A stretch of DNA of 64,000 nucleotides from Pseudomonas syringae (lineage in GTDB: Bacteria > Pseudomonadota > Gammaproteobacteria > Pseudomonadales > Pseudomonadaceae). The translations under genes were made by a program, and so were the position numbers. How positions within the stretch are numbered: the first letter of the stretch is position 1; every line of letters begins with the position of its first letter. The notes below the pieces were generated by a model, which searched no databases, was not told the DNA's origin, and worked only from the letters and a program-made list of their open reading frames with translations. Positions 35,587 to 45,126 of the stretch are shown piece after piece. The DNA is taken from contig NZ_CP066265.1 of assembly GCF_023278085.1 (NCBI RefSeq), positions 2,386,501 to 2,450,500 on the forward strand. The letters run 5' to 3'.

Positions 35587-37083
35587 TCAGAGGCTGTGGG
35601 CCAGAAGTTTTTCCAGCGTACCGCTGACACCCAGTTCGCGGAGATTGTTGAGGTTCTGCTCGAATGCCGCGACAAACTCGGCCGATTGCGGAATAGCCAG
35701 ACCGAATATCTCTTCGACCTGCAACAGCCGTTGAGTGATCAGCGCGTCATCGGCCACCAGGGCCTGACAGAACTCGGCACGCGGGTCGGGAATTTTGTAG
35801 ACCGCGCCGTTTTCGTCGACGCCCTTCAGGTACAGCGCCCAGGCAGCCACGACCAGTGAAGCGCGCTCGAGGTTGCCCTGATCGATGATCAGCCGGTTGA
35901 TGGTCGGAATGGTGAACTTGGGGAATTTCGACGAGCCGTCCGAGCAGACCCGCTCCAGCTGGTCTGCAATCGCCTGATTGGAGAAGCGCTCGATCAGCGT
36001 GTCCTTGTAGCCTTCCAGATCGATACCGGGCACCGAGGCCAGCTGCGGGGTGACATCCAGGTCCATGTAGGCGCGGATGTAACGCACGAACAGCGGATCG
36101 TTCATGGTCTCGTGCACAAAACGGTAGCCCTTCAGAAAACCCAGGTAGGTCAGGGCCAGATGGCTGCCATTGAGCAGTTTTATCTTCATGTCTTCGTAGG
36201 GGGTCACGTCGTCGGTGAACTGCACGCCGACTTTCTCCCAGGCAGGGCGACCGCTGACGAACTTGTCTTCCAGCACCCATTGCACGAACGGCTCGCAGAC
36301 CACCGGCCAGGCATCGTCGACCTGTTTGTCATCGGCCAGTTGCTGGCGATGGGCGGCACTGGTCATCGGTGTAATACGGTCGACCATGGCGTTGGGGAAT
36401 TTGACGTTGGCAGCGATCCAGTCATGCAACTCGGTATTGCGCAAGGCCGCGAACGTCAGCAATGCCTTGCGCGCCACCGCGCCGTTGTGCGGCAGGTTAT
36501 CGCAGGACATCACGGTAAAGGCCGGCGTACCTTCGGCACGGCGACGCGCCAGTGCTGCGCAGAGGAACCCGAATACGGTCTTCGGCTGCTCCGGGTTGGC
36601 CAGGTCATGCTGGATTTGCGGCAGATGGGCCATGAACTGGCCGTTGCTGTCGTCAATGCAATAACCGCCTTCGGTGATGGTCAGCGAAACAATGCGGATT
36701 TCCGCGCTGGCCAGCTTGTCGATCAATGCCTGCGGGCTGTCCTCAGCCAGCAACATGCCGCTGATCGAGGCGATGATGCGGGTTTTGGTGTCTGGCGTAT
36801 CGCCCAGTTCGTAGAGCGTGTACAGGTAATCCTGCTCTGCCAGAGCATCGCGCACTGCGCGGTCCTCAGGTCGCAGACCGACCCCGCAGATGCTCCAGTC
36901 CAGACCTTCGCCGCTGTTCATCAGCGCATCGGTGTAAAACGCCTGATGCGCCCGATGGAAACCACCGACACCAATGTGGGCAATGCCCTGACGAGTGTTT
37001 TCGACGGCATAAGTGGGCAGGGCAATATCAGCGTCCAGCTGTAACAGATTGTTCTTGTTCAACTTGATGGTTTGAGCGGACAT
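35587..37083 (-). CDS. mtlD: Mannitol 2-dehydrogenase
   Basis: NAD-dependent long-chain polyol dehydrogenase of 498 residues, oxidising mannitol to fructose (and arabitol to xylulose, sorbitol to fructose). The nucleotide-binding segment IAHIGVGGFHRAHQAFYTD is typical, and the catalytic lysine region is KIKLLNGSHLALTYLGFL, with the conserved Lys-x-x-x-x-Asn-x-x-His. It follows the ABC transporter genes, which bring in the polyols. Metal-independent catalysis is expected for this family. Confidence 0.95.
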   Translation of the reverse strand: MSAQTIKLNKNNLLQLDADIALPTYAVENTRQGIAHIGVGGFHRAHQAFYTDALMNSGEGLDWSICGVGLRPEDRAVRDALAEQDYLYTLYELGDTPDTKTRIIASISGMLLAEDSPQALIDKLASAEIRIVSLTITEGGYCIDDSNGQFMAHLPQIQHDLANPEQPKTVFGFLCAALARRRAEGTPAFTVMSCDNLPHNGAVARKALLTFAALRNTELHDWIAANVKFPNAMVDRITPMTSAAHRQQLADDKQVDDAWPVVCEPFVQWVLEDKFVSGRPAWEKVGVQFTDDVTPYEDMKIKLLNGSHLALTYLGFLKGYRFVHETMNDPLFVRYIRAYMDLDVTPQLASVPGIDLEGYKDTLIERFSNQAIADQLERVCSDGSSKFPKFTIPTINRLIIDQGNLERASLVVAAWALYLKGVDENGAVYKIPDPRAEFCQALVADDALITQRLLQVEEIFGLAIPQSAEFVAAFEQNLNNLRELGVSGTLEKLLAHSL

Positions 37084-37101
37084 GACGAGGTTCTCCGGGA
37101 C

Positions 37102-38208
37102 TCAGGCGGCGACGGTCTGCAAGGCTTTGGCGATCACCAGGCCTTGGGCGTCGAACAGGTGGCATTGGGCGCTATCCAGATGCAGATTCAGCGTCTCGCC
37201 GTACTGGCTGGCCAGATCGCCACGGATGCGCAGGGTCAGCGGCTCGCCGGAACGGGTGCGTACGTGGCAATACGTGTCACTGCCAAGGCGTTCGCTGACA
37301 TCAGCGATGACCTGCAACTGACAATCGCTGTCCTGCGCCAGGTTCAGGTGTTCCGGACGAATGCCCAGCGTGACGGCATCGCCAACACTTCGGCCTGCAC
37401 CGTTCACCGGCAAGCTGATGCGCGTGCCTGCATCCAGTTCGACTTCACAGTCGGCGCTGCCGACCCGGCTGATCATGCCCTTGAGAAAGCCCATCTTCGG
37501 CGTGCCGAGAAAACCGGCCACGAACAGGTTGGCCGGGTGGTGATACAGCTCCAGCGGCGAACCGACCTGTTCGACCTTGCCGCCATTGAGCACCACCACC
37601 TTGTCGGCCAGGGTCATGGCTTCGACCTGGTCGTGGGTGACGTAGATCATGGTCGCCTGCAATTCTTTGTGCAGGCGCGACAATTCTAGGCGGGTCTGCA
37701 CGCGCAGCGCGGCGTCAAGGTTGGACAGCGGTTCATCGAACAGAAAGATTTTCGGGTTGCGCACAATCGCCCGCCCGATGGCCACGCGCTGACGCTGGCC
37801 GCCGGACAATTGCTTGGGCTTGCGCTCCAGCAACGGGCCGAGCTCCAGAATGCGTGCGGCTTCGTCGACCTTCTTCTTGATCTCGGCCTTGTCACCGCCG
37901 GCCAGGTCCAGCGCGAACGACAGGTTCTTGCCGACTGTCATGTGCGGATACAGCGCGTAGGTCTGGAACACCATCGCCAGATCGCGCTTGGCCGGGGTGA
38001 CCTGGGTGATGTCGCGGCCATCGAGTTCGATGGTGCCGGAGGTCACTTCTTCAAGCCCGGCGATCAGCCGCAGCAGGGTCGACTTGCCACAGCCCGACGG
38101 GCCGACAAAGACCACGAATTCCCGGTCTTTCACATCCAGATCGATGCCCTTGATGATCTGATGACCATCAAAGCCTTTTTGCAGATTTCTGATGCTGAGG
38201 TTAGCCAT
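37102..38208 (-). CDS. mtlK: Polyol ABC transporter ATPase
   Basis: ABC ATPase of 368 residues of the MalK/UgpC type, energising import of mannitol, sorbitol and arabitol. Walker A is GPSGCGKST, the signature is LSGGQRQRVAIGRA, Walker B is FLFDEPLSNLDA, and the H-loop His is in YVTHDQVEAMTL. A C-terminal regulatory beta domain (residues about 240-368) is present. I chose ATG 38208 with GGAGTCC upstream. Confidence 0.95.
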   Translation of the reverse strand: MANLSIRNLQKGFDGHQIIKGIDLDVKDREFVVFVGPSGCGKSTLLRLIAGLEEVTSGTIELDGRDITQVTPAKRDLAMVFQTYALYPHMTVGKNLSFALDLAGGDKAEIKKKVDEAARILELGPLLERKPKQLSGGQRQRVAIGRAIVRNPKIFLFDEPLSNLDAALRVQTRLELSRLHKELQATMIYVTHDQVEAMTLADKVVVLNGGKVEQVGSPLELYHHPANLFVAGFLGTPKMGFLKGMISRVGSADCEVELDAGTRISLPVNGAGRSVGDAVTLGIRPEHLNLAQDSDCQLQVIADVSERLGSDTYCHVRTRSGEPLTLRIRGDLASQYGETLNLHLDSAQCHLFDAQGLVIAKALQTVAA

Positions 38209-38239
38209 GGTGGACTCCTTTTTATTCTTTGGGCCGGGG

Positions 38240-39073
38240 CTATTTGACAGCGCCGAACGAAAGGCCACGAACCAGTTGTTTCTGACTGATCCAGCCGAAA
38301 ATCAGGATGGGTGCGCACGCCAGGGTCGACACCGCTGACAGCTTGGCCCAGAACAACCCTTCAGGGCTGGAGTAGGAGGCGATCAGTGCGGTCAGCGGTG
38401 CCGCGGCGGACGACGTAAGATTCAGCGACCAGAACGCCTCGTTCCAGCACAGGATCAGCGACAGCAGCGCCGTTGAGGCCAGGCCGCCCTTGCAGATCGG
38501 CATCAGCACACGAAAGATTTCCTGGCGGGTGCTGGCCCCGTCCAGCCGCGAGGCTTCGAGGATTTCGCCGGGAATGTCCTTGAAGTAGGTGTAAATCATC
38601 CAGACCACAATCGGCAGGTTGATCAGCGTGTAGATGATGATCAGCGCCAGCCTTGAATCCAGCAGGCCAAAGGTCTTGGCCAGCAAGTAGATCGGCATCA
38701 GCACGCCCACCGGCGGCAGCATCTTGGTCGAGAGCATCCACAGCAGCGTGCGTTTGGTGCGTTTGGTCTCGAAGAACGCCATGGAATAGGCGGCAGGGAT
38801 GGCGATCAGCATGGCCAGCACTGTGGCGCTGAAGGAAATCAGCACCGAGTTCCAGGCAAAGTGAAAGTAATCGCTGCGCTCCTGAATGTGCAGGTAGTTC
38901 TCCAGCGTCGGCGTGAAGAACAGCTGCGGCGGTGTGGCAAACGCGTCGATCTCGGTCTTGAAGCTGGTCAGCACCATCCAGAAGATCGGGAAGAACACCA
39001 CCGCAGCGATCACCCAGGACAGGGTCCCGAGCAGCAGGCTTTGCACGCGGCGTGATTGCTTGAGGGTCATCAT
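38240..39073 (-). CDS. mtlG: Polyol ABC transporter permease
   Basis: Inner-membrane permease of 277 residues with six spans, MalG type. The EAA loop reads EILEASRLDGASTRQEIFRV, with the conserved Gly. The start may be ATG 39073 or the next codon. Ten bases separate it from mtlF. Confidence 0.93.
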   Translation of the reverse strand: MMTLKQSRRVQSLLLGTLSWVIAAVVFFPIFWMVLTSFKTEIDAFATPPQLFFTPTLENYLHIQERSDYFHFAWNSVLISFSATVLAMLIAIPAAYSMAFFETKRTKRTLLWMLSTKMLPPVGVLMPIYLLAKTFGLLDSRLALIIIYTLINLPIVVWMIYTYFKDIPGEILEASRLDGASTRQEIFRVLMPICKGGLASTALLSLILCWNEAFWSLNLTSSAAAPLTALIASYSSPEGLFWAKLSAVSTLACAPILIFGWISQKQLVRGLSFGAVK

Positions 39074-39083
39074 GGCAAGGTCC

Positions 39084-40016
39084 TCATGACTTGTCGGTGA
39101 GGTTTTTGCCGATCATCCGGATCAGGATGATCGCCGCGATGTTGGCAATGACGACGGCGATAAGCCCGCCCGCCGAGGCCATGCCGACGTCGAACTGCAG
39201 CAGTGCCTGGATGTAGATCAGGTACGCCAGGTTGGTCGAGGCAAAACCCGGCCCGCCATTGGTGGTGGTAAAGATCTCCGCGAACACCGAGAGCAGGAAG
39301 ATCGTCTCGATCATCACCACGACCGCGATAGGGCGGGCCAGGTGCGGCAGGGTCAGGTGCCAGAAGATCGCAATCGGACCGGCACCGTCGAGGCGCGCCG
39401 CTTCTTTCTGTTCCTGATCCAGCGACTGCATGGCGGTCATCAGGATCAGAATGGCGAACGGCAGCCACTGCCAGGACACAATAATGATGATCGACAGCAT
39501 CGGATAATGCGCAAACCAGTCGATCGGTTCGGCACCGAAGAACTTCCACACTGCCGCCAACACGCCGGAGACCGGATGAAAGATCAAGTTTTTCCAGATC
39601 AGGGCGCTGACCGTCGGCATGATGAAGAACGGCGAGATCAGCAGCACACGAACAATGCCGCGACCAAAGAACTCGCTGGCTTCCAGCAGCGCCGAAATCA
39701 GCACGCCGAGGATCACGCTGATCGCCAGTACGCTACCGACCAGCAGCAAGGTATTACCGGCACCGGGCAAAAAGCCGCTGTCGGTGACGAAATACTGAAA
39801 GTTCTCCAGCCCGACAAACTCGTTTTCGCCGGGTGACAGCAGGTTGTAGCGGATCAGCGAGAAATAAATGGTCATGCCCAGCGGCACGATCATCCAGATC
39901 AACAGCAGTGCGACGGAGGGGCTGACCAGAAACCAGCCTGGTTTGAACCGATGATGTTTGAGCGGGGGCTGATCGCCGGACAGGTCCGTACGTTCAGGAG
40001 TGGCTGAGGTAGTCAT
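39084..40016 (-). CDS. mtlF: Polyol ABC transporter permease
   Basis: Inner-membrane permease of 310 residues, MalF type, partner of MtlG. Six spans follow an N-terminal tail of about 30 polar residues. The EAA loop is QKEAARLDGAGPIAIFWHLTLP. I chose ATG 40016 with GGAGCT upstream, because the family begins with a short polar leader (MTTSATPERT). Confidence 0.93.
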   Translation of the reverse strand: MTTSATPERTDLSGDQPPLKHHRFKPGWFLVSPSVALLLIWMIVPLGMTIYFSLIRYNLLSPGENEFVGLENFQYFVTDSGFLPGAGNTLLLVGSVLAISVILGVLISALLEASEFFGRGIVRVLLISPFFIMPTVSALIWKNLIFHPVSGVLAAVWKFFGAEPIDWFAHYPMLSIIIIVSWQWLPFAILILMTAMQSLDQEQKEAARLDGAGPIAIFWHLTLPHLARPIAVVVMIETIFLLSVFAEIFTTTNGGPGFASTNLAYLIYIQALLQFDVGMASAGGLIAVVIANIAAIILIRMIGKNLTDKS

Positions 40017-40103
40017 GGGGAGCTCCGAACCGGATTGCACCAAAGGTGTTGCGCAGGTGAGCGACAGGGCGCAAGCCGCAGCCTGCGCCCTGATGCAGGG
40101 CGT

Positions 40104-41426
40104 TTACTTCTTCGGGTAACCCGCCCGCTTCATGTCCCGCTCGGTGGCGGTCTGCGCATTGGCCAAGGATTTTTCAACAGTGGACTGGCCGATCAGTGCG
40201 GCAGAGAACTGCTGGCCGACACTGGTGCCGATAGCCTGGAACTCAGGAATCGTGACCAGTTGAATGCCGACATAAGGCACGGGTTTGAGCGTTGGCGACT
40301 TGGGATCAACCTTCTTCAACGACTCCAGCGTGATGTTGGCGAACGGTGCGGCTTTCTTGTACTCATCGGTGTAGGTCGAAGCGCGAGTGCCTGGCGGTAC
40401 GTTGGACACGCCGTCGGTGTCGGCCACCAGCTTGGCGTACTCTTTCGAGGTTGCCCATTGCGTGAACTCGGCAGCGTCCTTGGTGTTCTTGGCGCTGGTC
40501 GGGATCGCCAGCGACCACGAATACAGCCACGATGAACCTTTGTCGGTGACCTCGTGCGGCGCGTAGGTAAAGCCTACGCTGTCAGCCACTTTGCTTTGTT
40601 TCTTGTCGGTGACGAATGAGCCGGCAACGCTGGCGTCTACCCAGATCGCACACTTGCCGCTGTTGAACAGCGCGAGGTTTTCGTTGAAACCGTTGCTGGA
40701 GGCGCCCGGCGGGCCGGATTTTTTCAGAGTATCGACGTAGTAGGTCAGCGCGTTCTTCCATTCCGGCTGATCGAACTGAGGCTTCCACTGCTCATCGAAC
40801 CAGCGGCCGCCATAGGCGTTGGCCAGTGTGGTGATCAGCGCCATGTTCTCGCCCCAGCCCGCCTTGCCACGCAGGCAAAGGCCGTACTGTTCCTTGGACT
40901 TGTCAGTCAGTTTGCCTGCATATTCTGCGATCTGCGTCCAGGTCGGGCGTTCCGGCATGGTCAGGCCAGCCGCTTTGAACAGGTCAGTGCGGTAGTAGGT
41001 GATCGACGCTTCGGCGTAAAACGGCAGGGCGAACAGTTTGCCGTCCACCGACAGGCCGTCACGCACCGACGGGAAGACATCGTCCAGCTCATAACTGGCT
41101 GGCAAGTCCTTCATTTCCTGCAACCAGCCTTTCTGGCCCCAGAGTGAGGCTTCGTACATGCCGATGGTCAGTACGTCGAACTGGCCGCCCTTGGTGGCGA
41201 TGTCGGTGGTCAGGCGTTGGCGCAGGACGTTCTCTTCCAGCACCACCCAGTTGAGCTTGATGTCGGGGTGCTTTTCTTCAAAGGTCTTGGAGAGGCGCTG
41301 CATGCGAATCATGTCGCTGTTGTTGACCGTGGCGATGGTCACGGTCCCGGCGGTGGCGCTGCCACTGAACACGAAACAGGTGCTGAGGACGGAACTGGCG
41401 AGCAGAAGTTTTGCTGAGGTCTTCAT
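40104..41426 (-). CDS. mtlE: Polyol ABC transporter periplasmic binding protein
   Basis: Periplasmic binding protein of 440 residues for mannitol, sorbitol and arabitol. The signal peptide ends near VFSGSATAGT. The mature protein is family 1 extracellular binding protein, with TVNNSDMIRMQRLSKTFEEKHPDIKL as its first fold. It is the first gene of the operon. The 240-base region between it and mtlR is where the MtlR-activated promoter must lie. Confidence 0.94.
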   Translation of the reverse strand: MKTSAKLLLASSVLSTCFVFSGSATAGTVTIATVNNSDMIRMQRLSKTFEEKHPDIKLNWVVLEENVLRQRLTTDIATKGGQFDVLTIGMYEASLWGQKGWLQEMKDLPASYELDDVFPSVRDGLSVDGKLFALPFYAEASITYYRTDLFKAAGLTMPERPTWTQIAEYAGKLTDKSKEQYGLCLRGKAGWGENMALITTLANAYGGRWFDEQWKPQFDQPEWKNALTYYVDTLKKSGPPGASSNGFNENLALFNSGKCAIWVDASVAGSFVTDKKQSKVADSVGFTYAPHEVTDKGSSWLYSWSLAIPTSAKNTKDAAEFTQWATSKEYAKLVADTDGVSNVPPGTRASTYTDEYKKAAPFANITLESLKKVDPKSPTLKPVPYVGIQLVTIPEFQAIGTSVGQQFSAALIGQSTVEKSLANAQTATERDMKRAGYPKK

Positions 41427-41666
41427 TGATCACTCCTCTTCCACGCCCAGTGAGCAGTAGAAGGATGGTTATTGTTTTTTTCTCTTCCGGAGGTGAGGAA
41501 GATGTGGGCTGATTACAACGGCGTTCGGTCTGAAAGACAAATCCTGCACTGCACTCTGACTGATACTTTTTTGCACCCGGCTATTGAGAGGCGATACAGC
41601 GCAATCGCCCTTGGGCAAGCTTTGAGGCAATTGCAGCGTAGACGAAGATCGTGCAGCGAGGGCAAA

Positions 41667-42572
41667 TCAGTACAGGTTTTGCTCGGTCAGGCGCTGTACG
41701 GCGAGGCGGCGGTAGTGCGAAGGCGTCATGCCCTTGAGCTGCTGAAAGCGCCGGTTGAAGTTGGAAATATTGTTGAAACCCGATTCGAAGCACACGTCAG
41801 TCACCGGTTTGTCGCCATCGGCCAGCAGTTCACAGGACTTGCTGATGCGTAGCCGGTTGACGAATTCCACGAAACAGCGCCCGGTGGCCTGCTTGAACAC
41901 TCTGGAAAAGTAGGTGGGTTTCATGCCCAGATAGTCCGCCACTTCTTCAAGCGGCAGTTCCCGACTGTAATGAGCAAAAATGTAGTCCACGGCGCGGTTG
42001 GTGCGATCGACACTGTGTTCGTCTGCGGTGTGCGCGACGGCCGTGCCCGACAGCAACTGGTAGTCGTCGCTGGCTGCCAACAGTTCAAGCAGAATGAAAA
42101 AGTGCCCGAGGCGCGTGACGCCGCTGGAGTCGGCAATCTTCTGCATCTGCTTCATCGCCTGACGAATCGTACGCTTGCAACGGAATTCGATCCCGTAGCG
42201 GGCGCGCTCCAACAGTGGCGTGAGCGTTCTGAGTTCGGCAAACACCTGATTGCCGCTTTCCAGCAATTCGTCGGTAAAGTTGACCAGCATGTCGCGCTTG
42301 GGCACCACCTGGCCCTCGTCGACCTGACTGATCCAGTTGTGCGGCAGGTTAGGGCCGGTCAGGAACAGGCTGGCAGGATTGAAATTGCCGATGTAATCGC
42401 CGACAAACACCTTGCCGGAGCTGGCAACGATCAGGTGCAGTTCGTATTCCTTATGGAAGTGCCAGCGCACCAGCGGGCAGGGGAACCCATGCTCGCGATA
42501 GATGATCGACAGGCCGTTGTGGTCGTCCATCAGCTCGTAGGACGGGTCGGCGATTCTTGTTGTTTTATTCAT
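41667..42572 (-). CDS. mtlR: AraC family activator of the mannitol operon
   Basis: Regulator of 301 residues. The N-terminal half is a cupin-type sugar-sensing domain (HFHKEYELHLIVASSGKVFVGD), the C-terminal half is the double helix-turn-helix AraC domain (about residues 195-295) with LPLEEVADYLGMKPTYFSRVFKQ and VCFESGFNNISNFNRRFQQLKG. It lies upstream of mtlE and in the same orientation, as in other fluorescent pseudomonads, where MtlR activates the operon with polyols. Confidence 0.93.
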   Translation of the reverse strand: MNKTTRIADPSYELMDDHNGLSIIYREHGFPCPLVRWHFHKEYELHLIVASSGKVFVGDYIGNFNPASLFLTGPNLPHNWISQVDEGQVVPKRDMLVNFTDELLESGNQVFAELRTLTPLLERARYGIEFRCKRTIRQAMKQMQKIADSSGVTRLGHFFILLELLAASDDYQLLSGTAVAHTADEHSVDRTNRAVDYIFAHYSRELPLEEVADYLGMKPTYFSRVFKQATGRCFVEFVNRLRISKSCELLADGDKPVTDVCFESGFNNISNFNRRFQQLKGMTPSHYRRLAVQRLTEQNLY

Positions 42573-42702
42573 GGCTTCGTCGTGTTCAGCAATTGCCAGA
42601 GCCGTAATGTGCCTGATTTTTTACTTCAGTGCGTCATCCTCAGCGAAAAATCGCCTACGATCAGACGCTCGACCTGACTGGCCACGCGGGAGTTTTCGCT
42701 CG

Positions 42703-43461
42703 ATGAAACAGATCCTTCTGATTGGCATGGGCGCTGGTGATCCCGAGCAGATTACCGTGCAGGCGATCAATGCCCTGAATCGCGCCGAGGTGATCTTCGT
42801 TCTCGACAAAGGCTATGTCGACGACGAGCTTTTGCAGCTGCGCAAGGCGGTCTGTGAGCGCTATATCACTCATCAGCGCTACCGGATCGTCCAGGTTCAG
42901 GACCCCAGGCGCGAAAACGATCCGGATGTCTATGAGCGGGGCATTGAGCACTGGCATGAGCAGCGTGCGGCATTATTCGAACGGCTTATCGGTGATGAAC
43001 TGAAGGCGCAGCAGGTCGGCGCATTTCTGGTGTGGGGCGATCCGTCGCTGTACGACAGCACGCTGCGTATCCTTGATCGGGTACTGGCGCGGGGCAGCGA
43101 GGCATTCGACTATCAGGTGATTCCCGGCATCACCAGCGTCCAGGCCCTGGTGGCCCGGCATCGTGTACCGCTCAACCGGATCGGTGAGTCGATCCACATC
43201 ACCACCGGCCGACGCCTGGCGGCCATGCCCGCTGAAGTACCAGAAAATGTGGTGGTGATGCTCGACGCGCAGTGCAGCTTCGAGCGTCATGTCGGGCAGG
43301 GGCTGGACATCTATTGGGGTGCCTACCTGGGCACGCCGGATGAAATACTGGTTGCCGGCCGGCTCGACGACGTCTGTGAACAGATCAAGCGGCTGCGCGC
43401 CGAGGCCCGCAGCCGCAAGGGCTGGATCATGGATACGTATTTGCTACGCAGGCCAATCTAG
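42703..43461 (+). CDS. cobF: Precorrin-6A synthase (deacetylating)
   Basis: S-adenosylmethionine-dependent methyltransferase of 252 residues in the aerobic cobalamin pathway; it methylates C-1 of precorrin-5 with loss of acetate. The N-terminal ILLIGMGAGDPEQITVQA and the later VVPGITS-like segment (YQVIPGITSVQALVARH) mark the tetrapyrrole methylase family, and GAFLVWGDPSLYDSTLRIL is the substrate loop. I chose ATG 42703 (MKQILLIG). It is isolated from other cob genes in this window. Its stop overlaps that of the convergent glycosyltransferase by four bases. Confidence 0.92.
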   Translation: MKQILLIGMGAGDPEQITVQAINALNRAEVIFVLDKGYVDDELLQLRKAVCERYITHQRYRIVQVQDPRRENDPDVYERGIEHWHEQRAALFERLIGDELKAQQVGAFLVWGDPSLYDSTLRILDRVLARGSEAFDYQVIPGITSVQALVARHRVPLNRIGESIHITTGRRLAAMPAEVPENVVVMLDAQCSFERHVGQGLDIYWGAYLGTPDEILVAGRLDDVCEQIKRLRAEARSRKGWIMDTYLLRRPI

Positions 43462-44774
43462 ACGCCAGCATCCTTGTGGCGATTCTTGGCTTCGATCCAT
43501 TGCGCCATGTATTTGGTACTTTTATGGTGGTGATGCCGAAGCATGGCGCCGGTGAAGTTGGCCAGTCGATGGGCGGGCAAGTTACTGCGCAGGGCCTCGA
43601 CGCGCGCCATCAGGCTGGCGCTGTGCTGCTGGTGCCGGTAACGCGCCTGCAGCAGCACCCAACCCGCACGCTGCGCCTCCAGCCATAGACTGCGGTCGCG
43701 ATAGAGCTGAACTGCCGCAGCGGCGATCTGCGCCGCATCACTGGCAATCACGCCTGGCCACGGCAGGCCGCCGCTCATGGCTTCTGCGCCGATGGGCGTG
43801 GTCACTGACGGTGTGCCGCAGAGCATGGCGTCCATCAATTTGCCTTTGATCCCGGCACCAAAGCGCAACGGGGCCAGACAGACGCGTGCCTGCGACATGA
43901 CCTGCAGCGCATCTTCAGCCCACTGCATGATGTGGAAGCCCTGTGCCGCATTGTGCAGGGCAGTCGCTTTAGGCGGCGTATAGGCCCCATAGATGTGCAA
44001 CTGTGCGTCGGGCAATTGCTGCCTGATCAGCGGCCAGATGGCAGTTTTCATCCACAGTACAGCGTCCCAATTGGGCGCGTGGCGAAAGTTGCCGATACTC
44101 AGGAAGTGCGCGCGCTCCTCGAATGGCGTGGCGTGCTCAGGCACAGCATTGATCATCAGCGGGCACCAGTGCAGCAGCGAGGCCGCTAGCCCGAACTGAT
44201 CGGTCAGCAGGTCGATTTCCACGTCCGACGTCATCAGATTGAGGTCGCAGCGATACAGCGAGGCGACCTCGCGCTGCGCCAGATCGCTGGCGGCAATCTG
44301 CGCGAACAGCTCGCTTGCTGACGATGCAAAAAGGCCCTGCAGATCGTCGGGCCGGTCTTTGAACAGCTGATGCCGTGCATGACGCAAGCTCTGAAAATCC
44401 GAGGTTTCCAGAATACGCAGGGCATCCGGGCACTGCTGTTCGACGCGCCAGCCAAACTGCTCCTCGATCATGAACTGATCGAACAGCACGGCGTGGGGCT
44501 GCAACCCGGCCACAAACGTGTCAAAAGTGCTGCTGTTAAGGGCGATCCGGACCTCGTGGATGCCCAGGCTGACCAGATCGGCGCGGTGTTCGCCTTCAGT
44601 CGCAGGGCTGGCAAAGGTGATCTGCCAGTCATGCTCCAGAAAACACTGGATCAGCTGCATCATGTGCCCGCTGGCTGCAGACGAGCGCGGCTCGGGCCAG
44701 ACATAGCCGATAATCAGCAGCCGGTTTTTTGTGTGTTCGCGGGAAAGGGCAGGCGCAGCGTCGAGACTAGACAA
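43458..44774 (-). CDS. Glycosyltransferase, GT4-like
   Basis: Glycosyltransferase-like protein of 438 residues. The N-terminal fold begins LLIIGYVWPEPRSSAASGHMM, and the C-terminal GT-B donor domain shows FLSIGNFRHAPNWDAVLWM, AQLHIYGAYTPPKA and the acidic site APLRFGAGIKGKLMDAMLCGTPSVTT. The final 100 residues are basic and His-rich (HHHHK). The start is a TTG inside the last codons of the receiver gene upstream (8-base overlap), with AAGG 9 bases before it. Sugar and acceptor are unknown. Coupling to a receiver gene suggests signal-controlled surface glycan synthesis. Confidence 0.82.
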   Translation of the reverse strand: MSSLDAAPALSREHTKNRLLIIGYVWPEPRSSAASGHMMQLIQCFLEHDWQITFASPATEGEHRADLVSLGIHEVRIALNSSTFDTFVAGLQPHAVLFDQFMIEEQFGWRVEQQCPDALRILETSDFQSLRHARHQLFKDRPDDLQGLFASSASELFAQIAASDLAQREVASLYRCDLNLMTSDVEIDLLTDQFGLAASLLHWCPLMINAVPEHATPFEERAHFLSIGNFRHAPNWDAVLWMKTAIWPLIRQQLPDAQLHIYGAYTPPKATALHNAAQGFHIMQWAEDALQVMSQARVCLAPLRFGAGIKGKLMDAMLCGTPSVTTPIGAEAMSGGLPWPGVIASDAAQIAAAAVQLYRDRSLWLEAQRAGWVLLQARYRHQQHSASLMARVEALRSNLPAHRLANFTGAMLRHHHHKSTKYMAQWIEAKNRHKDAGV

Positions 44775-45126
44775 GAATGCTTTTTACCTTGTCGCGCAAC
44801 TGGTCGATGGAGAACGGCTTGCCGATGGAGTGCATGCCCGGTGGAACGTCGATGTTCTCGGAGTAGCCACTGGCGAACAGTACCGGCAGCTCCGGGCGCA
44901 GCTCGATGACTTTTTTGGCCAGCACGGTGCCTTTCATGTCAGGCAGCCCCTGATCGGTCATCAGCAGATCGATGCGATTGCTGGAATCGGTCACCAACTC
45001 CAGCGCAGAGGTCGCGTCTTCAGCCTCAAGCACGGTGTACTCCAGCTCTTCGAGCACGTCGACAATCAGCATGCGCACAATGGCGTCGTCTTCGACCACA
45101 AGAATGGTGCTCGCAGCGTCCGGCAT
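44767..45126 (-). CDS. Stand-alone response regulator receiver protein
   Basis: Single CheY-like receiver of 119 residues without output domain. The acid pocket is EDD at positions 12-14, the phosphorylated Asp is Asp58 (LLMTDQGLP), and the conserved Lys is Lys103 (IGKPFSI). Such receivers are common partners of hybrid kinases, and the large kinase gene begins 331 bases away on the other strand. A strong ribosome site (AAGGAG) precedes the ATG. Confidence 0.92.
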   Translation of the reverse strand: MPDAASTILVVEDDAIVRMLIVDVLEELEYTVLEAEDATSALELVTDSSNRIDLLMTDQGLPDMKGTVLAKKVIELRPELPVLFASGYSENIDVPPGMHSIGKPFSIDQLRDKVKSILV

